NCBI RefSeq assembly: GCF_000170915.1
Contig: NZ_ABCT01000007.1
Coordinates: 62,001-126,000, forward strand
Direction of reading: 5' to 3'
Length of the DNA stretch: 64,000 bases
DNA from: Limnobacter sp. MED105
Lineage (GTDB): Bacteria; Pseudomonadota; Gammaproteobacteria; Burkholderiales; Burkholderiaceae_B
Below, piece by piece: positions 44,029 through 55,000 of this stretch (position 1 is its first letter; every line of letters starts with the position of its first letter). Below the pieces are notes generated by a model. The model made no database searches, was not told the origin of the DNA, and saw only the letters and a program-made list of their open reading frames with translations. The position numbers were made by a program, and so were the translations under genes.

Positions 44029-45201
44029 ATGGCCCGCCACCCTGAACTGCAAGGTTTTCAAGTCGACCCAGTCATTGAACAACTACCCAACCATGTCAAA
44101 GTGTATGTGGTAGGAGGTGCTGTGCGCGACGCGTTGATGGGGCGTGCCAGCAGTGACCGGGACTGGGTCGTCGTCGGTGCAACCGTTGACCACATGCTGG
44201 CCGCTGGCTTCACACCGGTGGGTTCTGACTTTCCCGTGTTTCTTCATCCGCGCACCCACGAAGAATATGCCCTGGCACGCACCGAGCGTAAAAGTGGACA
44301 TGGCTACAAGGGATTCACCTTTCATGCAGAACCCTCGGTTACCCTTGAGGAAGACTTGGCTCGCCGTGACTTCACCGTGAATGCCATGGCCATGAATGCA
44401 GAGGGCGGGCTGATCGACCCGTTTCAAGGTCTTGCCGATCTTGAAAACAAGTGTATGCGGCATGTTAGCCCCGCATTCAGTGAAGACCCGTTGCGTGTAC
44501 TTCGCTTGGCGCGCTTTTTGGCACGCTTCCTTGACTTCTCGGTGGCTGAAGAAACCATGGACTTGTGCCGCGAACTTCAGGCCAGCGGGGAATTGAAACA
44601 CCTGGTGCCCGAGCGTGTGTACGCCGAATTGACCAAAGGCATGGGGGAGGAAAAGCCCTCTCGCATGATCAAGTTGATCAGCAAACTCAATGGGTGGGGT
44701 GAATTGGCGCCTGCCTGTTCAGTGCCGTTTTCAAGTTTTGACAAGCCTGAATACGATTGCCTCAACAGTCTTTCCGGGGCAGAAGCGCGCTGGGTTTATT
44801 CGCTTGGTTTTTTCTTGAGCTTGGCACACATCAAAGCCTTGGCCAAGGCATGGCGTTTGCCCCGCACTATCGAAGACCTGTCGGTGTTGGCATGCCATTG
44901 CCTTGCCTTTGTGCAGCAGCAAAGCACCGATCCCGACAGTTTCGCCCGGTTTTTCGGTCAGGTAGATTTGTACAGAAAGCCTGCCCGTTTGCGGCAGGTG
45001 AACCAGCTTGTAGCACAAATCCATGGGGAAGGGCGGGTGCATGCTTTTGTCGAGCAGGCTGTGGCGGAATTGGAACAGGGGCATTACAAAGCTTTTCTTG
45101 GTGATAAAATTGTAAATCACCCGCTTGGCGAACAGGTGGCCCAAGTGGCTGCGAACGCCCGCTTGGCGTGGGTGGAAGAATTGCATTCCAAATACTTTTG
45201 A
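44020..45201 (+). CDS. cca: CCA-adding tRNA nucleotidyltransferase
   Basis: Class II tRNA nucleotidyltransferase that adds or repairs the 3' CCA. 393 residues from ATG 44020 or 390 from ATG 44029. Motifs: VGGAVRD (31-37), SDRDWVVVG with the D-x-D metal pair (D46, D48), ARRDFTVNAMA (about 117) and the ERVYAELTKGM arm. Most relatives start close to the VYVVGG motif, so the first 25 residues form an unusual extension. No HD domain is seen at the C-terminus. Start uncertain because of the hairpin. Confidence 0.93.
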   Translation: MLPMARHPELQGFQVDPVIEQLPNHVKVYVVGGAVRDALMGRASSDRDWVVVGATVDHMLAAGFTPVGSDFPVFLHPRTHEEYALARTERKSGHGYKGFTFHAEPSVTLEEDLARRDFTVNAMAMNAEGGLIDPFQGLADLENKCMRHVSPAFSEDPLRVLRLARFLARFLDFSVAEETMDLCRELQASGELKHLVPERVYAELTKGMGEEKPSRMIKLISKLNGWGELAPACSVPFSSFDKPEYDCLNSLSGAEARWVYSLGFFLSLAHIKALAKAWRLPRTIEDLSVLACHCLAFVQQQSTDPDSFARFFGQVDLYRKPARLRQVNQLVAQIHGEGRVHAFVEQAVAELEQGHYKAFLGDKIVNHPLGEQVAQVAANARLAWVEELHSKYF

Positions 45202-45209
45202 TTCTTGAA

Positions 45210-45253
45210 GTGAGGACGACCTCACCGCTCAACCTTCGATCGGGGACGGCCCC
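45210..45253 (+). promoter_or_regulatory. Guanidine-II (mini-ykkC) riboswitch
   Basis: Two small hairpins with ACGR loops: GTGAGG-ACGA-CCTCAC (45210-45225) with GTGAGG paired to CCTCAC, and GGGG-ACGG-CCCC (45242-45253). That is the mini-ykkC layout, a guanidine-binding RNA that turns on guanidine exporter genes. The ribosome site GGGAG (45266-45270) and a CATTT/AAATG stem (45252-45265) lie directly behind, and the next gene is a SugE/Gdx exporter. Motif, spacing and gene context agree. Confidence 0.93.
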
Positions 45254-45275
45254 ATTTAGTTAAATGGGAGTTGTC

Positions 45276-45587
45276 ATGTCCTGGTTAATTCTGTTTGTAG
45301 CAGGTCTCTTTGAAATCGTATGGGCCATCGGCCTGAAGTACACCGATGGTTTTACCCGCCTTGTTCCTTCTGCCATCACCTTGATTGCTGCAGCAATCAG
45401 CTTCGGTTTGTTGGGCTTGGCCATGAAAACCTTGCCGGTGGGCACCGCCTACAGCGTGTGGGTCGGTATTGGTGCGGCGGGTACTGTACTGATGGGTGTT
45501 GTTTTATTCAATGAGCCCGTCAATGCACTGCGCATTGGCAGTGTGGTGCTGATTGTTTTGGGTGTTCTGGGTTTGAAGCTGTCATGA
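45276..45587 (+). CDS. gdx: Gdx/SugE-type SMR guanidinium exporter
   Basis: 103 residues, four membrane helices of the small multidrug resistance family. The glutamate in [11 protein letters not shown] (residue E13 from the ATG 45276), the [12 protein letters not shown] and [20 protein letters not shown] motifs match SugE/Gdx, which exchange guanidinium for protons. GGGAG at 45266-45270 fixes this start; an ATG at 45264 is too close. Riboswitch control is seen upstream. Overlaps the LOG gene by 4 nt. Confidence 0.93.
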   Translation: MSWLILFVAGLFEIVWAIGLKYTDGFTRLVPSAITLIAAAISFGLLGLAMKTLPVGTAYSVWVGIGAAGTVLMGVVLFNEPVNALRIGSVVLIVLGVLGLKLS

Positions 45588-46150
45588 AGAATATTTGTGT
45601 GTACTGTGGCTCCAGCGCGGGCAATCGGGCTGAATACACCGAAGGCGCGAAAGCCTTGGCCCGCGCCTTGGTGGGTAATAATCTGGGCTTGGTGTACGGC
45701 GGGTCCAATCTGGGTTTGATGGGTGTGGTGGCCGAAGAGGTATTGGCCCTGGGCGGCACAGCCACCGGCATCATTCCTGAATCGTTGGTGACCAAAGAGT
45801 TGGCCCACCCTGCATTATCTGAGCTGATCGTGACCCGCAACATGCACGAGCGCAAAGCCATGATGGCCGAGCGCTCTGACGGCTTCATCGCCTTGCCCGG
45901 AGGCCTGGGAACTTTCGAAGAGCTGTTTGAAATCCTGACCTGGGCGCAGCTCAGCTTTCATCACAAACCTGTGGGTGTATTGAATGTGAATGGCTACTAC
46001 GATGGTTTGCTCTCGTTTCTGGATCATGCCCGCAACGAGTCATTCATTCGTCCCCAGCACCGCAGCATGTTGATGGCAAATACCTGCGCCGATTCGCTTC
46101 TCGAGGCCTTCAAAACCTACACCGCACCCGCGGTGGTGAAGTGGGTTTAA
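45584..46150 (+). CDS. LOG-family protein (cytokinin riboside 5'-monophosphate phosphoribohydrolase-like)
   Basis: 188 residues. The motif [12 protein letters not shown] (about 105-116), the N-terminal VYCGSSAGN and [13 protein letters not shown] are the LOG signatures. In bacteria such proteins hydrolyse nucleoside monophosphates to the base and ribose 5-phosphate. Starts on the gdx stop (ATGA), so probably translated together, though a functional link with guanidine is not obvious. Confidence 0.9.
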   Translation: MKNICVYCGSSAGNRAEYTEGAKALARALVGNNLGLVYGGSNLGLMGVVAEEVLALGGTATGIIPESLVTKELAHPALSELIVTRNMHERKAMMAERSDGFIALPGGLGTFEELFEILTWAQLSFHHKPVGVLNVNGYYDGLLSFLDHARNESFIRPQHRSMLMANTCADSLLEAFKTYTAPAVVKWV

Positions 46151-46156
46151 GCGGCC

Positions 46157-46705
46157 ATGCACAATGTCATGCACCCAGCTTTTGATATTCGGGATGCCAC
46201 CTTGGCTGACATGCCCGCCGTGCAGGCGCTTTACGCGCATTACGTACTCAAGGAGTTGGCCACCTTTGAACTGGTGCCCCCCACCCATGAAGAAATGTGC
46301 GCGCGCAGACAAGCCATACTGGACAGCCATTTGCCCTACCTTGTGGCCCATATCGATGACGTGATCGTGGGCTATGCCTATGCAGTCAGCTACAGGCCCA
46401 GGCCTGCTTACCGTTACACCGTTGAAGACTCCGTTTACCTGTCACCCAACCACACCGGCAAGGGCATTGGTGCTGCATTGCTCAACGAGTTGATTCGCCG
46501 TTGCGAACAAGGTCCATGGCGGCAAATGGTTGCAGTCATTACTCAAGGTGGTACGGCAGGTTCGGCTGAGTTGCACCGCAAGCTGGGCTTTCAGGAAGTT
46601 GGGCGCATGCCCAATGTCGGTTACAAGTTCAATCGCTGGGTAGGTACGTTGATTATGCAACGTGCTTTGGGTGAGGGTGGCAATTCTGCACCCCCGCCAC
46701 TTTGA
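46157..46705 (+). CDS. GNAT acetyltransferase, phosphinothricin acetyltransferase-like
   Basis: 182 residues. Acetyl-CoA motif YLSPNHTGKGIGAALLNELI (about 95-114), N-terminal RDATLADMPAVQALYAHYV and C-terminal ELHRKLGFQEVGRMPNVGYK. The family N-acetylates amines including methionine derivatives; the natural substrate is unknown. Sits 6 nt after the LOG gene. Confidence 0.88.
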   Translation: MHNVMHPAFDIRDATLADMPAVQALYAHYVLKELATFELVPPTHEEMCARRQAILDSHLPYLVAHIDDVIVGYAYAVSYRPRPAYRYTVEDSVYLSPNHTGKGIGAALLNELIRRCEQGPWRQMVAVITQGGTAGSAELHRKLGFQEVGRMPNVGYKFNRWVGTLIMQRALGEGGNSAPPPL

Positions 46706-46709
46706 GGAA

Positions 46710-47462
46710 ATGACTCTGGATATTAGCAATTACACCCTGATCGTGGGGCTGGCTTTTTTGGTGGCGGGTTTTGTCAAAGGCGTCACAGGCATGGGCTTGC
46801 CCCCGATCGCAATCGGTTTAATGGCCGTTGCCGTTTCGCCCGTGCAGGCAGCCGCACTGATTGTTGTGCCCTCCATGGTCAGCAATGTGTGGCAAATGCT
46901 GATTGGCCCTGGTTTTTTCAAGGCGGTACGCCGCTTTGCTGCCTTGTTGGTCATGGTGTGTGTTGGGGCCGCTTTCGGGGTCGGCGTTTTAACTGGCAGC
47001 ACGCCTGCCTATGCCACGCTGGCTTTGGGCCTGGTGTTGTTTGTGTATGCCGTGCTCGGCTTGTTCAAGTTCAACATGCATGTCACTGCGCACAAGGAAC
47101 GTTGGGCCTCGCCCCTGGTGGGTGGGCTGACCGGGTTTCTGGCCGGTGCAACCGGGGTGTCGTCGGTGCCTTCAGCCCCCTACATGAATTCATTGGGCAT
47201 GGACAAAGACGAGTTGTTACAGGCTTTGGGTTTGGTGTTTACGGTGGGTACTTTTGCTTTGGCGGTGGGCTTGTACGTCAAGGGGCGGTTTGAACTGGCA
47301 GCTGCCTGGGAATCAACTTTGTGCCTGGTGCCGACCATGGCCGGCGTGCTGACTGGGCAAAAATGCCGTGCCTTGCTGAGTGCCGAAACTTTCAAAACCG
47401 TTTTTTTCCTGGGCTTGCTGCTGTTGGGCGGCTACATGATTGCCCGTGTGCTTTGGCTGTAG
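46710..47462 (+). CDS. TauE/SafE (TSUP) family permease
   Basis: 250 residues, about eight spans. VAGFVKGVTGMGLPPIAIG (about 18-36) and the second half repeat VGGLTGFLAGATGVSSVPSAPYM show the duplicated TSUP motif; relatives export sulfite or organosulfonates. GAGG sits 5-8 nt before the ATG at 46710, while earlier in-frame starts overlap the GNAT gene. Confidence 0.88.
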   Translation: MTLDISNYTLIVGLAFLVAGFVKGVTGMGLPPIAIGLMAVAVSPVQAAALIVVPSMVSNVWQMLIGPGFFKAVRRFAALLVMVCVGAAFGVGVLTGSTPAYATLALGLVLFVYAVLGLFKFNMHVTAHKERWASPLVGGLTGFLAGATGVSSVPSAPYMNSLGMDKDELLQALGLVFTVGTFALAVGLYVKGRFELAAAWESTLCLVPTMAGVLTGQKCRALLSAETFKTVFFLGLLLLGGYMIARVLWL

Positions 47463-47504
47463 GCTGATATACACTAAAAGCCGGAAAACCCCAGGGAGAA
47501 AAAC

Positions 47505-47894
47505 ATGCGTCGCATGTGGGTTGCAATCTGCGTCATCTCAGGCCTTATCGGCCTTCTGAATACAGGCCCGCTGCTAGCCGCACCAATTACGGCAGAGAAA
47601 GCCGTTGCCCGTTTGAATCAGGAAGTACAGGTTCAAATGAAAGTGCGTTCCAGCAAACTGCGCACCGATCGCGATGAAGTCGACCTGAATTCACACACCA
47701 GTTTTCGTGATCCAGCCAACTTGACAGTCGTTGTCGATGGTCGCGTGGCCGCCTGGTATTCCTATCAAGGTATTCACGACTTGCCAAAATTCTTTTTTGG
47801 TAAAAATATTGTGGTGTCGGGGATTGTTGAGCAATTCGGCGATCAAACCCGAATTGTTGTCGTCGATCCAGCCCAAATTCAAATCGTGAAGTAA
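47505..47894 (+). CDS. Exported hypothetical protein, OB-fold-like
   Basis: 129 residues with a signal peptide (cleavage near LLAAP). The mature part has short alternating strands (VQVQMKVRSSKL; LTVVVDGRVAAWY; FFFGKNIVVSGIVEQFGDQTRIVVVD), the last part resembling a bacterial OB-fold nucleic-acid-type domain. No specific function. AGGGAG about 8 nt upstream. Confidence 0.7.
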   Translation: MRRMWVAICVISGLIGLLNTGPLLAAPITAEKAVARLNQEVQVQMKVRSSKLRTDRDEVDLNSHTSFRDPANLTVVVDGRVAAWYSYQGIHDLPKFFFGKNIVVSGIVEQFGDQTRIVVVDPAQIQIVK

Positions 47895-47898
47895 GCCC

Positions 47899-48531
47899 AT
47901 GTATTTGCCCAAGCAGTTTGAGGAAACCTCAATTCCGGTGTTGTTGAGTTTGATCAAGGCTCACCCCTTGGCCACAGTCATTACGCTGTCAACCTCAGGG
48001 CTAAACGCCAACCATATACCCATGGTCGTGGCGGAAAATGCGGATGCAACGATGGTGTTGCGCGGCCATGTGGCCAGGGCCAACCCAATGCTGGCTGATT
48101 TGGCGGTGTCCGCGCAAACCTTGTTGGTGTTTCAAGGTGCTGAGCATTACATCACACCCTCATGGTATGCCACCAAAAAAGAAACCGAGAAAGTCGTTCC
48201 CACTTGGAATTACGCGGTGGTGCATGTGAAAGGTCAAATGCGCGTAGTGGATGACGCCGAGTGGTTACACCAGCAACTGGAAGACTTGACCGCGCAACAG
48301 GAAAGCAGCCGAAAGACGCCTTGGTCAGTGAATGACGCACCCGCAGAATTTCTGAATCAAATCAAACAGGCCATTGTGGGTTTTGAAGTCCAAATCGAAA
48401 GCATGGTTGGCAAATGGAAAGTCAGCCAGAACCAGCCGTCCAAAAACAGGGTCACTGTGGTGCAGGGGCTGGAAGAGGACGGCACAGAAAAAGCCCTTTA
48501 CATGCGTGATTTGGTGAAAAAACACCTTTAG
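47899..48531 (+). CDS. FMN-binding PaiB-like protein
   Basis: 210 residues. MYLPKQFEE at the start, ANPMLADL, LVVFQGAEHYITPSWYATK-type segment and VPTWNYAVVHVKG identify the PaiB/FMN-binding split-barrel family, sometimes called negative transcriptional regulators. It lies 4 nt behind the exported protein gene. Confidence 0.9.
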   Translation: MYLPKQFEETSIPVLLSLIKAHPLATVITLSTSGLNANHIPMVVAENADATMVLRGHVARANPMLADLAVSAQTLLVFQGAEHYITPSWYATKKETEKVVPTWNYAVVHVKGQMRVVDDAEWLHQQLEDLTAQQESSRKTPWSVNDAPAEFLNQIKQAIVGFEVQIESMVGKWKVSQNQPSKNRVTVVQGLEEDGTEKALYMRDLVKKHL

Positions 48532-48546
48532 CCCATTTGTTGCACC

Positions 48547-48834
48547 ATGCCTTCGTCCCGGTTAAAAAGCGGTCAGTGTTTGTGTTGTGGGCGTATTACT
48601 GCGCTAACCTTTCATCACCTCATTCCCAAAAAATTACATCGACGTGCTTTCTATCGAAAAAAGTTCGACAGGGAAACTTTGAACCAGGGTGTCAATATTT
48701 GCAGACTTTGTCATGACGGCATTCACGATTTGTACGATGAAATGCAATTGGCCAAGCAATTTTCAAGCGCCGAAACACTGCTGGCCGATGAGGCCTTGCA
48801 AAGGCATTTTGCCTGGGTCGCCAAAAAGAAATAA
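48547..48834 (+). CDS. Small HNH-type protein
   Basis: 95 residues. Paired CxCC (C11, C13, C14), HH (23-24), C52-x2-C55-H56 and H60 fit a treble-clef HNH fold (CLCCGRITALTFHHLIPK and ICRLCHDGIH). Stand-alone HNH proteins may be nucleases or only bind DNA. There is no toxin or restriction partner adjacent, and no mobile-element signs. Confidence 0.75.
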   Translation: MPSSRLKSGQCLCCGRITALTFHHLIPKKLHRRAFYRKKFDRETLNQGVNICRLCHDGIHDLYDEMQLAKQFSSAETLLADEALQRHFAWVAKKK

Positions 48835-48860
48835 GTCAATCCGTTAAAGGGGCTATCGCC

Positions 48861-50114
48861 ATGAATGAAAACTGGTTGTTTTACCTGAACAGAATTCGCG
48901 AAAAGCTCTGGGTCAAGCCTTTGGTAATGTGTTTGCTGTCGATTGTGGCTGCCTTTCTGGCAACCTTGGCTGATCGGCCTGGCGTGGGCGACTGGTTACC
49001 CACCGTTAGCAAGGAGTCTGTGGAAACCCTGTTGGAGTTGGTGGCCTCGACTATGTTAGTGATTGCCATGTTTTCCGTGGGCTCAATGGTGTCCGCTTAT
49101 GCCTCCGCCAGCAGCTCGGCAACACCCAGGTCGTTTCCGCTGGTGGTTGCTGATGACACCTCACAAAATGCCTTGTCTACGTTTATCGGGGTATTCATTT
49201 TCAGCGTGGTGGCCCTGATTGCGCTGAAAAATGATTTCTATGAAAAGGCGGGTGTCTTTGCCCTGTTTGTGCTGACGATTTTGGTGTTTGCAATCGTGAT
49301 TCTTGCGTTCATCCGGTGGGTGGACAGCATTGCCAGGCTAGGGCGTTTGGGCAATACAATCGACAAAGTTGAAGCTGCCACATCGAACGCCTTCGGGCAG
49401 CGTCTCGGTATGCCTTATCTGGGCGGGCAAAAAAGCGATGGAAAGGTAGCGAATGGGGTACCTGTGGTTCGTTCCTCAATCGCTTACCTGCAGCGAATTG
49501 ACATGGTCAAATTACAATCACTGGCTGAAAAATTTGATCTGAAGGTTCATGTTCAATCATTGCCTGGTACCTTTTGTACTCCCAACCGCGCGATCGCCAT
49601 GGTAGAGCAGCCCTCGCAGGCTGAGGACTTGGCTGAAGAATGTTTGCAGGCCATTGCCGAGTGTTTTGTGTTGTCTGACACGCGCACTTTTGATCAGGAT
49701 CCTAGGTTCGGTTTGGTGGTGTTGTGTGAAATTGCCAGTCGCGCGCTATCTCCTGCGGTCAATGATCCTGGCACCGCAATTGATGTCATCGGAACTTTGG
49801 TTCGTTTGTTTCATCAGTGGGCAGGTGGTCAGCAGGACAAAGCCCCAGAGGTGCAATACGATCGAATCATGGTGCCGGGTTTGGACGAGCGGGATATGTT
49901 TGACGACGCATTTACTGGCATTGCCCGGGATGGCGCGGGTGCGGTCGAGGTGGCGATTCGCTTGCAAAAAGCGTTTGAAAGCCTCTCAGCGCTTAAGTAT
50001 CAACCCGTCTCTGAAGCGGCTATCAATCATTCCCGATTGGCGCTGGCCCGCAACGAACTCGTCATGACCTTGCCGCAAGACATTGAGGCTGTCAGAAGCG
50101 CAGCCAGGTTCTAG
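48861..50114 (+). CDS. DUF2254 membrane protein
   Basis: 417 residues. Four membrane spans in the first 160 residues (about 17-37, 58-85, 107-125, 132-150), then a soluble part with SIAYLQRIDMVKLQSLAEK, QDPRFGLVVLCEIASRALSPAVNDPGTAIDVI, the DUF2254 signature. Function unknown; possibly transport related. It has AAAGGGG 10 nt before the start. Confidence 0.88.
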   Translation: MNENWLFYLNRIREKLWVKPLVMCLLSIVAAFLATLADRPGVGDWLPTVSKESVETLLELVASTMLVIAMFSVGSMVSAYASASSSATPRSFPLVVADDTSQNALSTFIGVFIFSVVALIALKNDFYEKAGVFALFVLTILVFAIVILAFIRWVDSIARLGRLGNTIDKVEAATSNAFGQRLGMPYLGGQKSDGKVANGVPVVRSSIAYLQRIDMVKLQSLAEKFDLKVHVQSLPGTFCTPNRAIAMVEQPSQAEDLAEECLQAIAECFVLSDTRTFDQDPRFGLVVLCEIASRALSPAVNDPGTAIDVIGTLVRLFHQWAGGQQDKAPEVQYDRIMVPGLDERDMFDDAFTGIARDGAGAVEVAIRLQKAFESLSALKYQPVSEAAINHSRLALARNELVMTLPQDIEAVRSAARF

Positions 50115-50170
50115 ACAGGGAATACTTGGTACAATCAGAGGCTTAGCTCAACCCTGCCTGAACTGTCCCC

Positions 50171-51910
50171 ATGCTTGCCCAACAACGAAATACGCTGATC
50201 GCCGCATTTGAAGCGGCCGCTGCTGCTGCCCTTAACCAGCCTTTTGAGGGCGTGGTTACGCTGGAGAAACCCAAAGACGCCAGCCACGGCGATGTGGCGT
50301 GTAACCTGGCCATGCAATTGGCCAAGCCTGCCAAGCGCAACCCACGTGAGTTGGCTCAGCTACTGGCTGATCATGTGAAAGCGAACCCTGCCTGCGTCAG
50401 CCTGGTTGATGCTGTGGATATTGCGGGCCCGGGCTTTATCAATATTCGTTTAAGCCAGAATGCTCGGGTAGCTGTTGTGGCACAAGTGCTTGAGCAAGGC
50501 ACTGAATTTGGCAAATCCGGTGCACACGCTGGTGAAACTGTCTTGATCGAGTTCGTGTCGGCCAACCCCACCGGCCCCTTGCATGTGGGGCATGGCCGGC
50601 AGGCTGCGCTGGGCGATGCCATGGCAGCGGTCATGCAAACCCAGGGCTGGAAAGTTCACAAAGAGTTTTATTACAACGACGCGGGCGTGCAAATTCAAAC
50701 TTTGGCCACGTCCGTTCAGGCCCGCGCCAAAGGGCTTAAGCCCGGTGATGTTGAATGGCCCGAAAGTGCCTACAACGGCGACTACATTGCCGACATTGCC
50801 GAGGATTTTCTGGCTGGCAAGGAAGTGAAGGCCGCCGACGGCGAACCCGTCAAAGGCACTGGCAACGTAGACGACTTTGAATGCATTCGTGCTTTTGCTG
50901 TGGCTTATCTGCGTGCCGAGCAAGACCTCGATTTGAAGGCCTTTGGCGTCAATTTCGATCAGTTTTACCTGGAAAGCTCCTTGTATTCCGAGGGCAAGGT
51001 TGAAGCGGCAGTCGCTCTCATGGTTGCGTCCGGTAAAACTTTTGAGGAGGGTGGCGCGCTTTGGTTGCGTTCCACCGATTACGGCGACGACAAAGACCGC
51101 GTCATGCGCAAATCCGAAGGTGGTTACACCTACTTTGTGCCCGATGTGGCCTATCACATCCAGAAATTCAAGCGTGGTTTCGGCAAGGTGATCAATATTC
51201 AGGGTACCGACCACCATGGCACCATTGCGCGTGTTCGAGCCGGTTTGCAGGCTTGCAACGTGGGCATTCCGCAGGGCTACCCTGACTATGTGTTGCACAA
51301 AATGGTCACAGTGATGAAGGGTGGTCAGGAAGTGAAAATTTCCAAGCGTGCGGGAAGCTACGTGACCGTGCGCGACCTCATCTGCTGGTCGGGCGGTGTC
51401 GATGAAACCCAGCCCATGCTGAGCCAGCCCGAAGCCTTGACCAAAGGCCGTGATGCGGTGCGCTTTTTCCTCGTGAGTCGCAAGGCTGACACCGAATTCG
51501 TGTTTGATGTGGATTTGGCCTTGGCCCAGTCTGATGAGAACCCGGTGTATTACGTGCAGTATGCGCACGCCCGCATTCATTCCATTCTGGATCAGGCTGA
51601 AGTTGACCTGTCCACCATTCATGGCGCTGATTTGACCCTGTTGGCGGCACCATCCGAGCTGGCTTTGCTCCGAACGTTGGTTTCTTACCCGGACATTTTG
51701 TCCAAGGCCGCCGAGGAACTGGCGCCACACCACATTGCGTTTTACCTGCGTGAACTGGCTGGTGCTTTCCACACTTTTTACAACGCTGAACGCGTACGTA
51801 TTGACGACATGGCCCTGAAAACCGCGCGGGTTGGGCTGTTGGTGGCTGTGGCCACTGTGTTGTCGAATGGCTTGGCGGTGTTGGGTGTTTCGGCGCCGAA
51901 ACGGATGTAA
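50171..51910 (+). CDS. argS: Arginyl-tRNA synthetase
   Basis: 579 residues, class I synthetase. The N-terminal Arg-specific domain, HIGH motif as HVGH in [18 protein letters not shown] (138-141), KMSKS equivalent KISKRAG (about 389-395) and the C-terminal anticodon-binding domain ending PKRM are present. Followed by a terminator at 51934. Confidence 0.97.
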   Translation: MLAQQRNTLIAAFEAAAAAALNQPFEGVVTLEKPKDASHGDVACNLAMQLAKPAKRNPRELAQLLADHVKANPACVSLVDAVDIAGPGFINIRLSQNARVAVVAQVLEQGTEFGKSGAHAGETVLIEFVSANPTGPLHVGHGRQAALGDAMAAVMQTQGWKVHKEFYYNDAGVQIQTLATSVQARAKGLKPGDVEWPESAYNGDYIADIAEDFLAGKEVKAADGEPVKGTGNVDDFECIRAFAVAYLRAEQDLDLKAFGVNFDQFYLESSLYSEGKVEAAVALMVASGKTFEEGGALWLRSTDYGDDKDRVMRKSEGGYTYFVPDVAYHIQKFKRGFGKVINIQGTDHHGTIARVRAGLQACNVGIPQGYPDYVLHKMVTVMKGGQEVKISKRAGSYVTVRDLICWSGGVDETQPMLSQPEALTKGRDAVRFFLVSRKADTEFVFDVDLALAQSDENPVYYVQYAHARIHSILDQAEVDLSTIHGADLTLLAAPSELALLRTLVSYPDILSKAAEELAPHHIAFYLRELAGAFHTFYNAERVRIDDMALKTARVGLLVAVATVLSNGLAVLGVSAPKRM

Positions 51911-51933
51911 GCAGATTTTGATTGTTTGGGCTC

Positions 51934-51958
51934 AAAACCCTTGTCCAATAAGGGTTTT
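51934..51958 (+). terminator. Rho-independent terminator after argS
   Basis: AAAACCCTT (51934-51942) and AAGGGTTTT (51950-51958) form a perfect 9-bp stem with a 7-nt loop, 24 nt after the stop. Confidence 0.85.
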
Positions 51959-52042
51959 GCAGCAAAACTGAGGTGCCCATTCTCTAGGCGCAGGTGCCCG
52001 GTTTTTGGTACCATAAAAGGCTAGGTAGTCTAAAGGTTTTAC

Positions 52043-55000
52043 ATGAACGCACCCGTCGAATTGAAAACACTGAAACCCTCAGCCGGCGAAACCGCACGCC
52101 TGCGGGAAATTCCGTACAACTACACCTCGTTTTCGGATCGCGAGATTGTGATCCGCTTGCTGGGCGAGTCTGCATGGAACATTCTTCAAGAGCTGCGTCA
52201 GGAGAGAAAAACCGGCCGGTCAGCCCGCATGCTGTTTGAAGTATTGGGCGACATTTGGGTGGTTCGTCGCAATCCGTATCTGCAAGACGACTTGCTGGAC
52301 AATCCCAAACGCCTGACCGCGCTGATCGAGGCCCTGTTCCACCGCTTGAGCGAAATTGACGCTCGCCGTGTTGAGGTGAAAGAAGCGGCTGTTGAGGTCG
52401 ACTCTGAAGACCGCAGCGCCAAAGTGCGCGAATTGCTCACCGTGGCTGAAAAAGCGGTGTTTGAATTCCAGCGCGAGCTGGAAGCCATGGCCATTTTGCG
52501 TGGCCATGCCCGCAAAGCGCTGGGCGAGCACACCGCGAAAGACAACATCAAGTACGACGGTTTGTCCCGAGTTTCCCATGTCACGGACGCAACCGACTGG
52601 CGTGTTGAATACCCCTTTGTGGTACTCACCCCCGACCGTGAATCTGAAATTCCTGGTTTGGTGAAGGCCTGTATCGACTTGGGGCTGACAATCATTCCAC
52701 GCGGAGGCGGCACAGGCTACACCGGTGGCGCAGTGCCACTCACGGCCATGTCCGCCATCATCAACACCGAAAAGCTGGAAGAACTCGGCCAGGTGACAAT
52801 GGAAGTGCTGCCTGGCTTGAGCGAAGAATATGCCACCGTGTTCTCCGGCGCGGGTGTAGTAACCAAGCGCGTATCAGAGGCGGCAGAGCATGCAGGCCGG
52901 GTGTTTGCTGTAGACCCCACATCGGCTGAGGCCAGCTGTATTGGCGGCAACATCGCCATGAACGCAGGCGGCAAGAAAGCTGTGCTGTGGGGCACAGCGC
53001 TGGACAATCTGGCTTGGTGGAGAATGGTTGACCCGCAAGGTGACTGGCTTGAAGTCACCCGCGTTAACCACAACCTGAGCAAGATTCATGATGCACCACA
53101 GGCCGATTTCGACTTGGTGTGGTCAGATGGCCGCCAGGCGCCGAATGCCAAAATTCTGAGAACCGAACGCCTGACAGTGGAAGGCGCGCGTTTCCGTAAA
53201 GTGGGTTTGGGCAAAGACGTAACCGACAAGTTTCTGGCTGGCTTGCCCGGCATTCAGAAAGAGGGTTGTGACGGCCTGATCACTTCTGCCAAGTGGATTT
53301 TGCACCGCATGCCCAAGCATACCCGCACGGTGTGTCTGGAGTTTTATGGTCAAGCCCGCGACGCAGTGCCCTCGATTGTTGAAATCAAGAATTACCTCGA
53401 CGGCGAAGGCAAAGCCATGGGCGCCATTCTGGCGGGCCTTGAGCACCTCGACGAGCGCTATTTGCGCGCCGTGAAGTACAGCCCGAAATCCAAGCGTGGC
53501 GCATTCCCGAAAATGGTGTTGTTCGGCGACATTGTGGGTGACGACGAAAACGCAGTGGCCCAAGCGGCCTCTGAGGTGGTTCGCTTGTCCAACGGTCGCG
53601 CTGGCGAAGGTTTTGTGGCGGTCAGCCCCGAAGCCCGCAAAAAGTTTTGGCTGGACCGTGCCCGCACAGCGGCCATTGCGCGCCACACCAATGCTTTCAA
53701 GATCAACGAAGACGTCGTGATTCCCCTGCCGCGCATGGGCGAGTACACCGATGAAATTGAGCGTATCAACATCGAGCTGTCCATTCGCAACAAGCTGAAG
53801 CTGGTTGCAGCGCTGCGTTCGTTCTTCGAAAAGCCGCTCACCTTGGGCAAAACCGACGAAGTCGATTCCACCAAGCTGTCTGTCGAAGACATTGTAGGCG
53901 ACCGTGTGGGCCGCGCTGTTGAACTGCTTGAGTCGGTACATGAGCGCTGGAGCTGGTTGCTGGGCAATATGAACATGCCTTTGGCGCAGGCCAACCCGGT
54001 ATTGAAAACCATTGGTTTGGGCCATCTGGATGCTGCGCTTGAAAAGCGCTTGGCCGACCAGCCCGAAGCCACCATGTTCGATGTGCTGCAAGACCGCACC
54101 ATTCGCGTTAGCTGGAAAACAGAACTACGCCACAACCTGAACCGCATTTTCGAGGGCGGGGTGTTTGTGCCGGTGATGGAAGAGTGCAAGGCCATTCACA
54201 AGCAAGTGCTGCGTGGCCGCCTTTTCGTGGCGCTGCACATGCACGCTGGCGACGGGAATGTGCACACCAACATTCCAGTGAATTCCGACGACTATGAAAT
54301 GTTGCATGAAGCGGAACACACCGTGGACCGAATCATGCAGATTGCACGCAATCTGGATGGCGTTATTTCCGGCGAGCATGGCATTGGCATTACCAAATAC
54401 CAATACCTGACCAAGGAAGAGTTGCAGCCTTTCCAGGACTACAAGCAGCGCATTGACCCGGAAGGTCGCTTTAACAAGGGCAAGCTGTTGCCCGGTGGCG
54501 ACTTGACCAACGCTTACACGCCCAGCTTCAACTTGATGGGCCATGAAAGCCTGATCATGAGCCAAAGCGACATTGGCTCCATTGCGACTTCAGTGAAAGA
54601 CTGCCTGCGCTGCGGCAAGTGCAAGCCTGTGTGTTCAACGCACGTGCCTCGCGCCAACCTGCTGTACAGCCCGCGCAACAAAATTTTGGCCACCTCATTG
54701 TTGGTTGAGGCCTTCCTGTATGAAGAGCAAACCCGCCGTGGTGTGTCTATCAAGCATTGGGAAGAATTCGAAGACGTTGCAGACCACTGCACCGTGTGCC
54801 ACAAGTGTTTGACGCCTTGCCCGGTTGACATCGACTTTGGCGATGTATCCATGAACATGCGTGCCTTGTTGCGCAAGATGGACAAGAAAAGCTTCAACCC
54901 CGGCACAGCCCTGGCCATGACTTTCCTGAATGCGAAAGACCCGGCCACCATCAAAGCCATGCGTGTTGGCATGACGGGTATTGGTTACAAGCTGCAACGC

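Noticed and set aside
48547-48834. HNH protein as part of a restriction or homing system
   Set aside because: No methylase, toxin, intron or intein sequence around it; neighbours are ordinary chromosomal genes.
50450-51772. 440-codon antisense frame opposite argS
   Set aside because: Same reason: shadow of a well conserved gene, no family features.
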